From Aphis gossypii (taxonomy: Eukaryota > Arthropoda > Insecta > Hemiptera > Aphididae): DNA of 64,000 nt. The stretch spans positions 60,364,351 through 60,428,350 of the forward strand of contig NC_065533.1 in assembly GCF_020184175.1 (NCBI RefSeq), given 5' to 3'. Each line of letters opens with the position of its first letter. The first letter of the stretch is position 1. The position numbers and the translations under genes were made by a program. This document shows positions 39,791 to 51,725 of this stretch, piece after piece. The notes under the pieces were generated by a model, which saw only the letters and a program-made list of their open reading frames with translations, did not search any database and was not told the DNA's origin.

Positions 39791-42700
39791 TTTACATTAT
39801 TATTTATTTGTTATTAACTATTACATTAGAATATAAATCAAAAGAAATAACGCTTAGAAGTCTATATAATGTATATATTATAGTAGGTATACAATATTTT
39901 GAATATCATAATTATATCTCAATAAAGGCTCTGCTGTGTTTTTTAATATTTAATTAATATCATATAGATTTCTTATGAACCGAGAAGTATTATAATATCA
40001 TAAATATTAATAATCAAATATCTTATGAATAACAAAATTATAATAAATTATTGTATTACTGTAATACATTATTATGATATCTGATGAATGTCAAATATAT
40101 AACTATATTGTAATTATATAGTTCAATAATTGATATATATATATATATATATATATATTAGTAGCATAATAATGCTGTAGTGGTATACATTGCAAGGTGG
40201 AACAAAAATAACTGACTAAAAAAAAAAAAAATTATGCCAATTTAAACTTATAACAAAAATTTTTAATATTATATGATTAGCAAATAATTTAAGAAATATA
40301 CTCAGAAAATTCCCATAAATCATATTTTTAAAAAAGTTATTAAGTTTCAAATTAATATAATAAAAAAAATATTGATATTTAAAAAAATTCTAACACACAA
40401 TCGATTTGACTTATGTAAATATTTTTACCATCAAAATGGTTCTTCTTTATAATCAGATTCACAAATTCGCTACCTATTCAAATTCATTGAAAAAATCAAA
40501 TTTTAAATGTTTATTTTCACTAAAAAATAAAAATAACAATTAATAAATTATAGGTACACGTCGCGCAATAAAGTTTCATAATGATAAATAAAAAAAATAA
40601 AAAAATTAATTAGATTAAAAGTTATTCCAAAAGTCAATTCCTTCTGTTACACGTGTATAAATGGAAAAAAAATATATTATAAACATTGCGGGTGGCTGCA
40701 TGCTTGTATTAGTTATGTGTTATATATGCTGTATGCATGATCATAATGATCTGCTGGAACTGTGGTTTCTATGTCACAACCTGTTAAACCAACGATATAT
40801 TATTATTTGTGTATTTTTATGCAACAAATACTTAATAATTAAAATATATTATTTAGCTAATTTAATTAGTATACTATTTGTGAGTTATAAGCTTAATTGA
40901 CATGTATTCGTACAACCGTACACTATTAGACTATAATAAATAAGTATCTTAGTGCATTTTATAATAGAATTAATTATCTTTTATTTAAGATTTGAATGGG
41001 TTATAATTGTTTATTTTATGACTTCTACATAATATTTGTTATAATAATAATTTTTGCATAAAAATTGTTTTAATCTTATTTTTTTTTTCAATTCTGGATT
41101 TTGATGTGGTCAACCATTTTCCAATTATTAGAGCAATATCGTCATCACATGCATTTTTTAATTTGAACTTGCTAGTTGCATCTATACAAATAATTAGGAA
41201 ATAATATTAATATGTATCATATTGGATAAAGATTTTCCTTCAACTCTGATAAGCTACTAACCTAAAGTTATTCGAACAGAATCGAATATTTATTTTTAAT
41301 TTTCGGTTCTATCACCGACCATTAGTTGAATTGCACTTGAGTAGAAAAAAGTATTCCCGCAAAAATATTGTGAATTTTATGGGATAAAATGTTTAGAACT
41401 CACAATGATTTTAATCATTGGCGTGGTTATAAATGATTGTTTTAGATACATCATGTTAATATTATATTATAAAAATATTTTTTAAATTGAATTTTTTTTT
41501 TTAAATCGTCAAATATTATAATTATTGTCATTATTACATTTTTTTTTCATTTCGATCACTTTTTTGTAGTTATAAACTAATAACAAATATCAATTAAAAA
41601 TTTTAGCTTAGTAATTCGCTTTGAGCATAAAAGTTAATGTCTTTTTCATTCAGCATCTAAATATAAGTATCTATTTTTAATTGTGTTAAATTATCATTTT
41701 CCAATTAATTTTTTAGATTTGTAATCAGTCGCAAATTTTGTATTTTACAATACTATGATTGCGACTAATGGAATCTACATATCATATTCTACATAAAAGA
41801 AACATTGATTAAAATCATTGTCAGTCCTAAATCCTAGGCCTGTAAGTGGGAAAGGAAATGATTGTTTTCTAAACGTTTAACCCCTTCGAATGGATGATAA
41901 TTTTGTGGCAATAATTTTTTTGAGCCCGAGTGCAGTTCGACCATTTCCTTTTAGGTAATAAGTGTAATTTGACTTTCACGGTTATAAATGCACTAAAAAT
42001 GTACTGAGTTGTGCTCTAATTTAATAATACGTCGTATATATAAGTATAACAATTAACAAAACTATATATGTATATACATTATAATAGCAATTTTTTTTTT
42101 CCATAACGCCAAGGTTAGAAAACAAATATTAATTTATTGTAATAAGACCAATACTACCCCCACCTTTAAAATAAAAAACTTAGTATCATCAAACTAAAAA
42201 TCGAATTTACTAGAAAAAAGTAAATTTTCCTTCAAATTAATGAAGACTTTTCACGGATTTAAGAAATCGTATCATTAAATAAAATAAATCATATAATAAA
42301 TACAAACATAAATCGTAATAAAATCAGTACCTACCTATTGGTACTAAAAACAACAACTTTTACATTTAAATTATTATTTTTTATTCATTTTCAAATTTAA
42401 TTATAATGTAAACATTTCAATATTAATAGGTATTTTTAAAATCATAATATTTTTGATGAAACATACCAAGAAAAGTTCATTACAAATTATATTATATTAT
42501 TAAATATAGTTACCCACATACAATAAAAAATATTTATGTTTAATAAAGATAAGAATAAAAAAAAAGTGTCCTAATAAACAAATAAAATCTTGTACATGAT
42601 TATATAAATGATAATTTTACATAATTAATTATAATATAAAAAAAAGTTCTTAAAAGTATATTATATAATAATAATAAAAAATAATCATTTTAAATAATGG

Positions 42701-43480
42701 ATACTTCATAGTTAATTTTATATACAAACCTTCACTTCTGTTTTAAACTAACCAACTATATATTAAAAGCTATACTTTCAAAAAGTTTTGGACTTGCGTG
42801 GATTTTATTTTAAAGAAGGTATTCCATAACAGTATCAGTAACAGTCTTGAGAAACTGTTAATTTAATTTAGAGTTTTAGAATAAAATTCTACAACCATAC
42901 TTTCTTTTCCCAATTTATTTAATATATCTTCTATATTAAGCTACACAGAAATTATGAAAATTATTTAGTTGGTTATAAATCATTTATGCAAACAAAATAT
43001 AAATATAATTCTAATATTATGAACAATAAATGAAATTAATGGTTTGAACATTATTCGTAATATATTCATGGATTTCAAATAATTATTATTTAAATTAAAT
43101 AAATCTTACATTCTTCTCTTTAGTTTGCACTTGAGCTTTCTGAAACTAACTAGGATTCACTGTCTAATCTAGAACTAATGCTATTGCAGTGTGTAGATTC
43201 ATAAACAATTCATAATATATTATTTAATATAATATAATATAATATAAAATGCCCTATAATTATTAATTATTAATTAATATTTCAGTACAAAATTATTTAA
43301 ATTATAATATTATCAAAAACTCGCGGTATCGAAGATTATTGTTGTAAAATATACGTGTTTTTATTATCGATAGCGAGTATTAACTTATTATCTCTATAAT
43401 TTTATTGAAATATTGAATACGATATTATTTCTGTTACAAGTTCAAAACTTTTATCAAAAACATTATAAATGAAAATGTAT
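39791..43480. other. AT-rich gene-less region with (TA)n run
   Basis: Includes a TA dinucleotide run at about 40132-40160. An open frame at 40661-40900 is Ile/Cys-rich from AT bias and unsupported. Nothing else recognised. Confidence 0.5.
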
Positions 43481-43489
43481 AAAAATATT

Positions 43490-43720
43490 ACCTAGATTTC
43501 AAAAAAGTATAAAAATGCCCGTAAAAATGAAAAAATGACCTAAAAATGCTACAAAATACCATAAATCCATAAAAGTGCAAAAAATGCAAAAAAAAAGCAA
43601 AATAAAAACTATATATTTGGACTCATATATGACCAAATCATATTTTGTGCTCGAAAAGCTATGTCCTGTAAATCCTAAAAAAAAAAAATGCAACATCCTA
43701 TATACTATCCTAGCCCTAGT
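43490..43720. mobile_element. Degenerate hAT-like fragment ending CCTAGCCCTAG
   Basis: Tandem-like AAAAATGC motifs lead to the end CATCCTATATACTATCCTAGCCCTA, which matches the right end of the 11776-11926 MITE family. The left end is not identifiable. Confidence 0.4.
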
Positions 43721-44034
43721 AATAATTATTCATTTTTTTTTTAAATAAAGTAATAATTATATCTTATTTATATTTGTGTTATACTAGTAAACTTGAAGAA
43801 AAGAGCTACTCATTAACTAACTTCAGTTAGTTTTTTTGTGCTTATCTAGACATCTAGTATTCAATGAAATCAAATTGATTCGACCTGGACCATAGTTTTA
43901 ATTTATTACAATTCTAAAAAAGTTACAGATATAACATCCCATATTATAATATATATATTATATTTTAAAGATGATGAATTTATTCTTAATATGTGTTTAT
44001 TACCTACAACTATAAATATAATTTTTTTTTTTAG

Positions 44035-44810
44035 TGACCATGAATATAATTACTCCGTTGGCGAAGGTTATAGAAACATGATAAGTAGTTTCGGGTCTAA
44101 TGATCTGCAAACACTATTGGGAGCTTTTGGTCAAAATAAAGAGGCTTAAAATATGAATTAAAAGATCGAACAATTGAATTGTTAAGGACTAAACCAGCTA
44201 ACATTAATTACTCAGGATATTATATAGCAAAAATATATGAAATTTATCGTTCCTTGCAACATGGTATACCTAGTAATGATATTGTGATGCACTGCAGCTT
44301 ATTACAAACCCAACAACAACAAATACAAATGATATAATCTATGGGTCAAATACAGAACCCACCATAAAGAATGTACCAACCACCACAATATCCTCAACAA
44401 TCAATTCATATGGCACGGGCTGGATTACCTCAATTTATGCCCAAAATGAAAAGAGGCATAATACAGAACCCACCACAGAGAATAGCTGCTGGCATTTATC
44501 AACAAATGCGTATTGTAACACAACCAACACAATATGTAATAGAAATAAGAACAGCGGCCAGTGGAAATAATTCGTACACACCATCTATCGAAACTGTAAC
44601 CCAAATCAAATTCAAAAGGCTACCATTTTATGAAGTCATTAAGCCAACTCTCCTAACTGGCACGGACAAGATGTACATTACAAAACGTTTCTAGAGGTAG
44701 CAATATTTTATGATTATTTTTTTGTTTTAACTATTATATTCATAATATCTATTTTATTCAGGTATGAAGAAGCAACATTCAAGGTTAATGTAATAATGTG
44801 TCACATCTCG
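44035..44810 (+). pseudogene. Broken PIAS/Su(var)2-10 copy: SAP and PINIT regions
   Basis: PIAS proteins are SUMO E3 ligases. An exon-like block starts after a T-rich AG at 44034 and reads HEYNYSVGEGYRNMISSFGS, followed by a SAP-domain helix pair (NDLQTLLGAFGQNKE), a Gln-rich linker and the start of the PINIT domain (KFKRLPFYEVIKPT). It is broken: a missing base at about 44141-44145 shifts the frame in the SAP domain, and TAA stops lie at 44335-44337 and 44365-44367 in the linker. An intron-like gap (44697-44761, GTAGCA to TTCAG) precedes a further PINIT piece (RYEEATFKVN). Intron-like boundaries imply a genomic duplicate, not a processed copy. The longest intact part is 44371-44694. Confidence 0.85.
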
Positions 44811-46283
44811 TAGCCACGAATCGTAATTCTTTATTATGTAATATCAAATTAAAAAAAGTAGGTAAATGATAATCGTTTTGGTGTACATTAAATTTCAATT
44901 AAATCACTATTATGGACATGTTAAATTAGAATTTATTGATAGTTATGGGTATAAATAGGATGTACGTTTAATTTTGATATCCACAGTATTTAAGTTATTT
45001 ATTTTCAATACTACGATAGGTTAATTTAATTTTTTTCAAAAATATTTCATTAATTATACTATTACATTGTAATATTATTATTAAAATACATTAAATAATA
45101 TTTTTTTGTAAATATCGTAAAACAAAAAAAATTTAGATTCTTAGTGGTATGTTTATAGATACATACAACAAGATGTGAACAATTGTTTGAAAAGAAACAA
45201 TTACTTTACTGGTAATTATCAAATGTAAATATTTGAAGTTGTGATACTTACTCATAAAATATTTATTTAAATTTTCGGTTTTTATTTTTAAATTATAAAT
45301 AACCACTCTATTAAAATTATCTTTTGAAAAATAATTTGTACATTTTTCCGATTTTTACAAATTTTATCAAAATTCAAAACGGTTATAAAAGAACATAGTT
45401 AATATAGATCTTTGATACTTTTTAATTAATTTAACTAGACCTCGAAATGGGAGCACACGAATAGCGTACCAAAACAGGTAGACAAATCTTTTTGAACGAA
45501 TTTCATATTTTATTTATATTCTATAAATAGTATTCTATGTCTTATCGGTTTTCGACGTTTTTTTAGACTAGATACTTCTTATCAATATTATAGTATCGGT
45601 TTCATATTTTTCAAGACTTCTAAATATTTGTATTTGATTGGATGAGGAAAATCAAAAATTTGTTAAATTTCGAATGAAAAGTTCGCAAGCATTGGCGGTA
45701 CTTTGTAAGTTTGAATTTTATTCTGTTCATGACTTCGGAATACGGAGAAAATATTGAACCATGCTATATACTATGTTATCTTATAATACAGTGTCGCGCT
45801 TGTAATCCATCATTACAGGGAAATCAGTATAGTCCATAATATTTTTTTGAAAATATCGAAAAAATACAAGCCACTATAAATGAGTTTTCATACAATAATA
45901 TTATGTGAATAATCAATATTTAATTTATTATTATTATTTTTTTTTAATTAAAAATTATTATCAAAATTAAAAATAAATTGGGAAACCACTTATAACTTTA
46001 AAAAAAATGTCAAGTAAAAAACTAACAAATACGTAACATGAAATTCGTCCGGGACGCAATTCGTTCAAAAATGTTTGTTTACCTGACTTGGTACCCAATT
46101 CGTATGCACCTCTTGGTAGTTTTAGGAGCTGAAAAGGGCAAAATATGCAAAAAAAAATTGTAAAATATGTAAAAATGTTAAAAATACAAACAAAATTAAC
46201 CAACTTGATCTAGTCTGTGACAGAACACGGGACCGGCATTGTAGTGAGACCCAACCCAGGAAGACTTACGTAGTGCAGGTAAA
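44811..46283. other. Gene-less stretch
   Basis: AT-rich, no coding signal. A 78-codon frame on the minus strand (45967-46203) shows no family features. Confidence 0.5.
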
Positions 46284-46738
46284 CGGAGACTTCCTTAGCT
46301 GAGAGACTTTGTCGGACGAGTGAGTAATGCAATGGTTGGAGTATTCTGGCATTGTACCGAACCTCGCACTGTTTACAAACTAGAAGGCGGTAGTCGGAGT
46401 ATTTTGGCATTGCACTGATTGTCAACCCATTTGATCCAGGCTTCCCCTAGTTCCCGACAATGTGTTTTCCGGCTTGCCGCAAGCAATATCATTAGAAGAA
46501 AACAGTTTTTTAAGAAAATATTAAAAAAGCAGGGAAATTCCACGAAATTCGAAAAATATGCAAAAAAACAGACGAAAATTGAAAATTATGCACTTTTTTC
46601 TAAAATTGAATAAGTATGCAAAAAAAAAAAAAATGCAATTTTGATTTTTAAATTTAAACTCGTCAATGTATAAAACGGATTTCTAGCTTGGTCTATCTAA
46701 ATTTCTCTAATTCCATAGTATCGATAGTGTTTACTTTA

Positions 46739-47343
46739 TTAGGAGTACCTAGTGTTAATGTTCTTTATTTCTTTAATTTCTTCATACATCCTCCACGTTC
46801 CATCAGCTAAAATTTCAATTTCGTTAGTGCAGTATTTAAATAATGGACTTGAAACAACCTCTAAAAAGTAATTTTCTATTTGTATGTCATCATATAAGCA
46901 AGGCTTATTGAAAATTGGATACATCCAGGTTGGTTTTTTTTCATCTATTAAAATGAAAATACTAGCATCGAAGCATTGGAGATGATCCAAATGAATAAAT
47001 TTCACAGGCATTTTCATTCTTATTCTACCCAATGAGCACACCAAAGAAAACCGATGAGACGTTGTAGCTACATCTGGACCAAAATTTGCTAACTTTTGAA
47101 TTATATGTTTTTTGTTTCTTCTGCAATCCTTCTACCTTAGTCTTGGAGTTTCTTAATAAGCGTATTTGTGGTTAATTTTTTTACCAGAAACATTGAAAAA
47201 ACGTAATTTTTATTGTCTGGAATCCAATTAATAGGTAGGGCTCGGAGGTTGTAGAAGTAATATATTTTTCTGTATGTTCTGAAGTTATAGAAAACCAAGC
47301 TAGAAAGCCGTTCTCCTATTGAAATTACTTGCGGCAAACACAC
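46739..47343 (-). pseudogene. PIAS SP-RING fragment, left palindrome arm
   Basis: Read on the minus strand from 47343 this gives the region before the SP-RING (PINWIPDNKNYVFSMFLVKK, TTNTLIKKL). After a frame break it gives the SP-RING itself (from 47044: CSLGRIRMKMP, DHLQCFDASIF, then FLEVV, EIEILADGTW). This order is that of PIAS proteins. Zinc ligands are lost: the Cys after MP is Val, the next Cys before DHLQ is Leu, and both Cys of the WxCPxC stretch are Tyr and Phe. Without them the domain could not hold zinc, so this is a dead fragment. Confidence 0.85.
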
Positions 47344-47440
47344 TGTCGGGAACTAGGTTAGGTTAGGTTAGGGTTGACAATCAGTGCATTGCCGGAATAC
47401 TCTGACTATTGCCCCATAGATTAACTACTCAGCATATATT

Positions 47441-47640
47441 AATTGTTGATGACATTGTAGTGGTTATTACATTCCTTTTTGAGGGTTCTGTATTTAACTC
47501 ATAAGTGATATAATCTGACTTAGTTGTTGTTGTTGATCTTGCAATAAGCTGCGCTTTATAATATCATTACAAGGCATATTATGTAGCAAAAAATATATTT
47601 TCGCTATATATTCTGAGTAGTTTATCTATGAGGCAATAGT
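47441..47640 (-). pseudogene. Third PIAS fragment, in the palindrome centre
   Basis: The minus strand aligns with 44212-44400 of the broken PIAS copy: the TACTCAG..ATATATAGC start, ATGATATTATAAAGCGCAGC, the CAACAACAACAA run, GTTAAATACAGAACCC, and CTACAATGTCATCAACAAT. That is the linker downstream of the SAP domain. Its frame is broken throughout. Confidence 0.75.
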
Positions 47641-47699
47641 CGGAGTATTCCGCCATTGCACTCAATCACTGATTCATTACAATTAAATCCGTTCTAGCT

Positions 47700-48240
47700 T
47701 GGTTTTCTATAATTTGAGAGCATACAGAAAAATATATTACTTCTACAACCTCCGAGCCCTACCTATTAATTGGATTCCAGACGATAAAAATTACGTTTTT
47801 TGATGTTTCTTGTAAAAAAATTAACCACAAATACGCTTATTAAGAAATTTCAAGACTAAGGTAGAAGGAGGCAGAAGAAACAAAAACCACATAATTCAAA
47901 AGTTAGCGAATTTTGGTCCAGATTTAGCTACAACGTCTCACCGGTTTTTTTTGGTGTGCTCATTGGGTAGAATAAGAATGAAAATGCCTGCAAAATTTAT
48001 CTATTCGGATCATCTTCAATGTTTCGATGCTAGTATATTTATTTTAATGAATGAGATGAAACCAACCAGGATGTGTCCAATTTTCAATAAGCCTTGCTTG
48101 TATGATGACATACAAATAGAAAATTACTTTTTAGAGGTTGTTTCAAGTCCATTATTTAAATACTGCACTAACAAAATTGAAATTTTAGCTGATGGAACGT
48201 GGAGAATGTATAAAGAAATTAAAGAAATAAAAATATGAAC
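47700..48240 (+). pseudogene. PIAS SP-RING fragment, right palindrome arm
   Basis: Mirror copy of the left-arm fragment; the SP-RING part is open at 47951-48238. Cys-to-Ala and Cys-to-Ser changes hit the same two ligand positions that are Val and Leu in the left arm, while the CPxF stretch keeps one Cys lost on the left. The two arms have therefore diverged since the inversion-duplication but share ligand loss, so the captured sequence was probably already dead or was freed from constraint early. Confidence 0.85.
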
Positions 48241-48803
48241 ACTACTCCTAATAAATTAAAATCTATTGATAATGTGGATTTAGATAGATTTAGATAGACC
48301 AAGTTAGAAATAAAATCTATACATTGACGAGTTAAAATTTAAAAATAAAAATTGCATTTTTTTTGCATACTTGTCAATTTTTGAAAAAAGTGCATATTTT
48401 TCAAATTTCATACGTCTTTTTGTACATTTTTCAAATTTCATGGTATTCTCTGTTTTTTTTTTTAAAAAAAATTTTATTAAAAAAAAATGTCTTTTCTAAT
48501 GAAATTACTTGCGGCAAACACACGGTTGGGAACTAGGGGAAGCCAGGGTCAAATGGGTTGACAATTAGTGCAGTGCCGGAATATTCCAACAATTGCATCA
48601 CTCACTCGTTCGGCAAAGTCTCAGCTAAGGAAGTCTCTGCTTATCTCATAGATAAGATGGATGATAATTTCATCCACCGCATTATATATTTATCATATAA
48701 ATGTATAACAATAAATAATAAAATCACAAAAACAAAATATTACACTGACACTGCTGCAATAAATATATTACTTAGCTATTTATTTAGTTTAAATGTTAGA
48801 TAA

Positions 48804-50329
48804 AAGCTGTAATATAGGTTCCTATGGTTGTATAAAAATAATTGTATTTTTTTATTACACATATAATTTGTATTCTTACTAATAAGCAATAGGAAATCTA
48901 ATTAAGTAAAAAATATGTACAGTTTTCTCAAAAATCACATATCACCCTAAATATTTCTCTGGTGAATCAAAATATTTTAAATGGTTTTTTATTTGTTATT
49001 TTTGTATTAACATTAAGTATATTATTTTTACTATCGAAATGTTCCTATAAATTATTATAGATTTCTCTTGAAAAAACTGCATTTAAATTGATTCACCGTG
49101 GGATTTATCGGGTGGTAGGTAGTAATATAAAGCATTTGGGATTTCAAGTATTATATAAAATAAATGTATAAGTATTATTTATTACTGTTAACGTCTGTAT
49201 TTAACTTAAGTAGTCAATACATTTAAGTTATATATGTTTAAAACTAACCTTTGTATTTTTCACATTCCAAAAGAAAAAAGGAAAACACGATTAAATATTA
49301 AGTATATTTTAGTATAAATAGTCCAATTTATGATAATTTATGTTCTGTGTTATAACTGTAATAGCTTGTCCAGAATCTATGGAGGTCGGACAAATATTGT
49401 ACGTATAAGTTCATTATTTGACTGCTCACTATAATGACGAAATTTATTTATGATTTATATTTACTGTAATTTTATAACTAATTTTATGAAACACTTATAG
49501 GTACGTCCATACCAGGTTTTTTTTTTAATGCTGTATTAGTGTTTATATTCTTGTTTAAATTTTAATGTTCTTACACTCGTTTGAGATTTTTTTGTAAACC
49601 GTTTACTGCTTTTTTTATGAATTAAAAATTATTGAAATATTGAATTTGTATAAATAATTGTTTGATTTGACCAATAAATGCGTTTTCTCTTAGTTCAATA
49701 AATAATCTCGATCTTGTGGTAACATTTTCACCTTTCATATGCAATTATTGGTGACCTAGATAATCTAGTTGAAGAGGACATCTCACTTTGGTAAATAGTT
49801 TGTAAGTTAAAAACCATAAATATACTGCTTATAACATGGACATTGCATTTAACACGAATTAACTTTGATCAAGTGCTCATAAGTAGTGTGTATGGAATTT
49901 GCGTAGGTACTACAATAATGTGTATAAGTAAGTATTACATTAGAAGTCCAAAGAATATATTTTTTGTAAATTAATAAACGTTATTTAAAATACATGTCAA
50001 GTATAATGAAAATTAATAAAGAACACACCGTGGTATTATGATAACTTATTTATTATTAACTATCAAAATTCCATAACGTTACATTAAAATCACTAAGAAA
50101 ATTAATATTTATCCTTATTTTGACAGAATAATTGGTTTTTGGAAAGACGAATATATAAAGAATGCATAATAATTATGTATGTTTTTTGTATATGTACCTA
50201 TGTCAATAAATTTAAAAGCAGTAAAAATAATTCAGACCAATAACAGGAAAGTGAATTTAGTTGATACTTTGAGGGCGATTCTCATTTTTTTTTTTTAATA
50301 ATTGCAATATACAAACAAAGTTGACGATA
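48804..50329. other. Gene-less stretch
   Basis: AT-rich, nothing recognised. Confidence 0.5.
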
Positions 50330-50705
50330 TAATTATAATATTTTTTTTTTATTCAAAAATAAAATACAGCGAATACTTGCAATTTTCATTAAAAGCTTAT
50401 AATTAAAATTTCTATTTACGTTATAATTTTAACTTTATTTGAGCTATTTATAGAAAATTTTGATTTTTTTTTTGTCCTATGAATAATTGTAAAAAATGTA
50501 TACTTGATCAAAAACTTTAAAAATTTAATACAATCCATTTTAGGTTAGGTTAGAATATTTAGCCATGGTATTTTAAAATAAAGTTAAGATTTGTTTACAA
50601 TAGATACTACTTTTGATGACATTTGAAGTTCAAATTAATAATTATAAAGAATTCGTCATAATTACAAATATTTACAAGTTATATTTATTAGAATAGCGAA
50701 GAATT
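50330..50705 (+). repeat. Old diverged copy of the GATTCTGAACG repeat interior
   Basis: Blocks such as TTTGAGCTATTTATAGA and GAAGTTCAAATT match the interior of 15290-16911. It contains a short AGGTTAGGTTAG run at about 50542. No ends are preserved. Confidence 0.5.
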
Positions 50706-50869
50706 AATTAGAATGAATTGTACATATTAATAATAATATTTCTTAAATAATAATAAGTTATATTTTAATAGTACTTCACCATTTAATTATTTTGTCATCA
50801 CACTTTGTTTCTTTTAAGAAATAATTCCTCGCCAAGTAAATAAATTATAATGCTTAAAAAACATTTTTA

Positions 50870-51725
50870 GATTCTTAACGGAGTGATGAATGTATTGATT
50901 TTACAATGATGTATGTTTTTTTTTTTTTTGTTTTTTTGTCTGTGTACAGCATAACTAATTCGAAATAATGCTTCAATTTCAAACTTCGGGGTTGGTTTCC
51001 AATGGAAAAGTGAATACCCTTGGTGCATTATACAGGTAAAAAGTAAACATTTTCCAACAGTTTTCAAAGGAATCGAGAAAAAAAAAATGACGGAAATACG
51101 GGAATTTTTACGCAAAACCAGTTTTCGACCGAATCGATTTTTTTATATGGTTGTAATTCAAAATCTAATCACAGTAAATGCTTGAAATTTTCACCAAATG
51201 TTTATGTTAGTATTATCTATATACAGTTAAATTTTCAAAAAATGTTGACTTTTTTTGAGTTATTTATAGATCACTGAAATTTTTGATTCTTATGCGAATT
51301 TTTTTTTGAAGTGTCGGTAAAAAAATTTTGGATGACCAAAAAAAACTTGAAAATTTAATACAAGGTTCCTTATGAGTTGTTCTTATTGTAGCTAAAAGAA
51401 ATTTAAAATCGTTAGTCACAATTTTTTTTTATAAGCGTTTATAGTTCAAATTTTTACGAAATCTTTCGAAAACGCGAAAATTTGCAAGTAATTTTGAAGT
51501 TGAAAAATCATAAAATGTTTTGTATTTATTACTAAGGATTAAAAATACAACACTAAGTTTTCCATAAGTATTCTTTCAAGCTATAAAGAAAACTCGAAGC
51601 ATCATTATAGGAAAAATTTTAAGTGCGTTTGAATTTTATATTTTTACGAAATCGCGTAACGATAACGATTTATTCTCAAACGATTTTAAATATTTGTTAT
51701 TATTCAAAAAGTATAAGTCGTAGAT
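50870..51725 (+). mobile_element. Second copy of the GATTCTGAACG repeat, 3' truncated
   Basis: Begins GATTCTTAACGGAGTGATG and follows 15343 onward with few differences for about 700 bases. It then joins a later unit of the 548-base internal repeat (an internal deletion relative to the 15-kb copy) and stops at GTCGTAGATG without the right inverted end. Non-coding. Confidence 0.75.

Larger units (their letters stand above)
46284..48645. mobile_element. 2.4-kb palindrome carrying PIAS fragments
   Basis: The left arm (about 46284-47345) is the inverse of the right arm (about 47690-48645). A unique centre has its own short inverted flanks (47383-47440 against 47606-47662). A 20-30 base motif, GCCGGAATAYTCC plus RACTATTGC or its inverse, occurs five times, near 46333, 46393, 47383, 47632 and 48567. 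It sits at arm tips and centre borders like a terminal repeat. Both arms carry a PIAS SP-RING fragment and the centre carries a further PIAS piece. A four-unit TTAGG run lies at 47353-47372. No transposase is seen. Interpreted as a non-autonomous palindromic unit that has captured host-gene sequence. Confidence 0.75.

Noticed and set aside
44371..44694. 107-codon open frame as a complete gene
   Set aside because: It is the surviving part of a broken PIAS copy; homologous sequence lies upstream across two stops and a frameshift.
47951..48238. Intact-looking SP-RING open frame as a functional SUMO ligase
   Set aside because: Zinc-ligand cysteines are missing, there is no start context or the rest of the protein, and it is mirrored in a palindrome.
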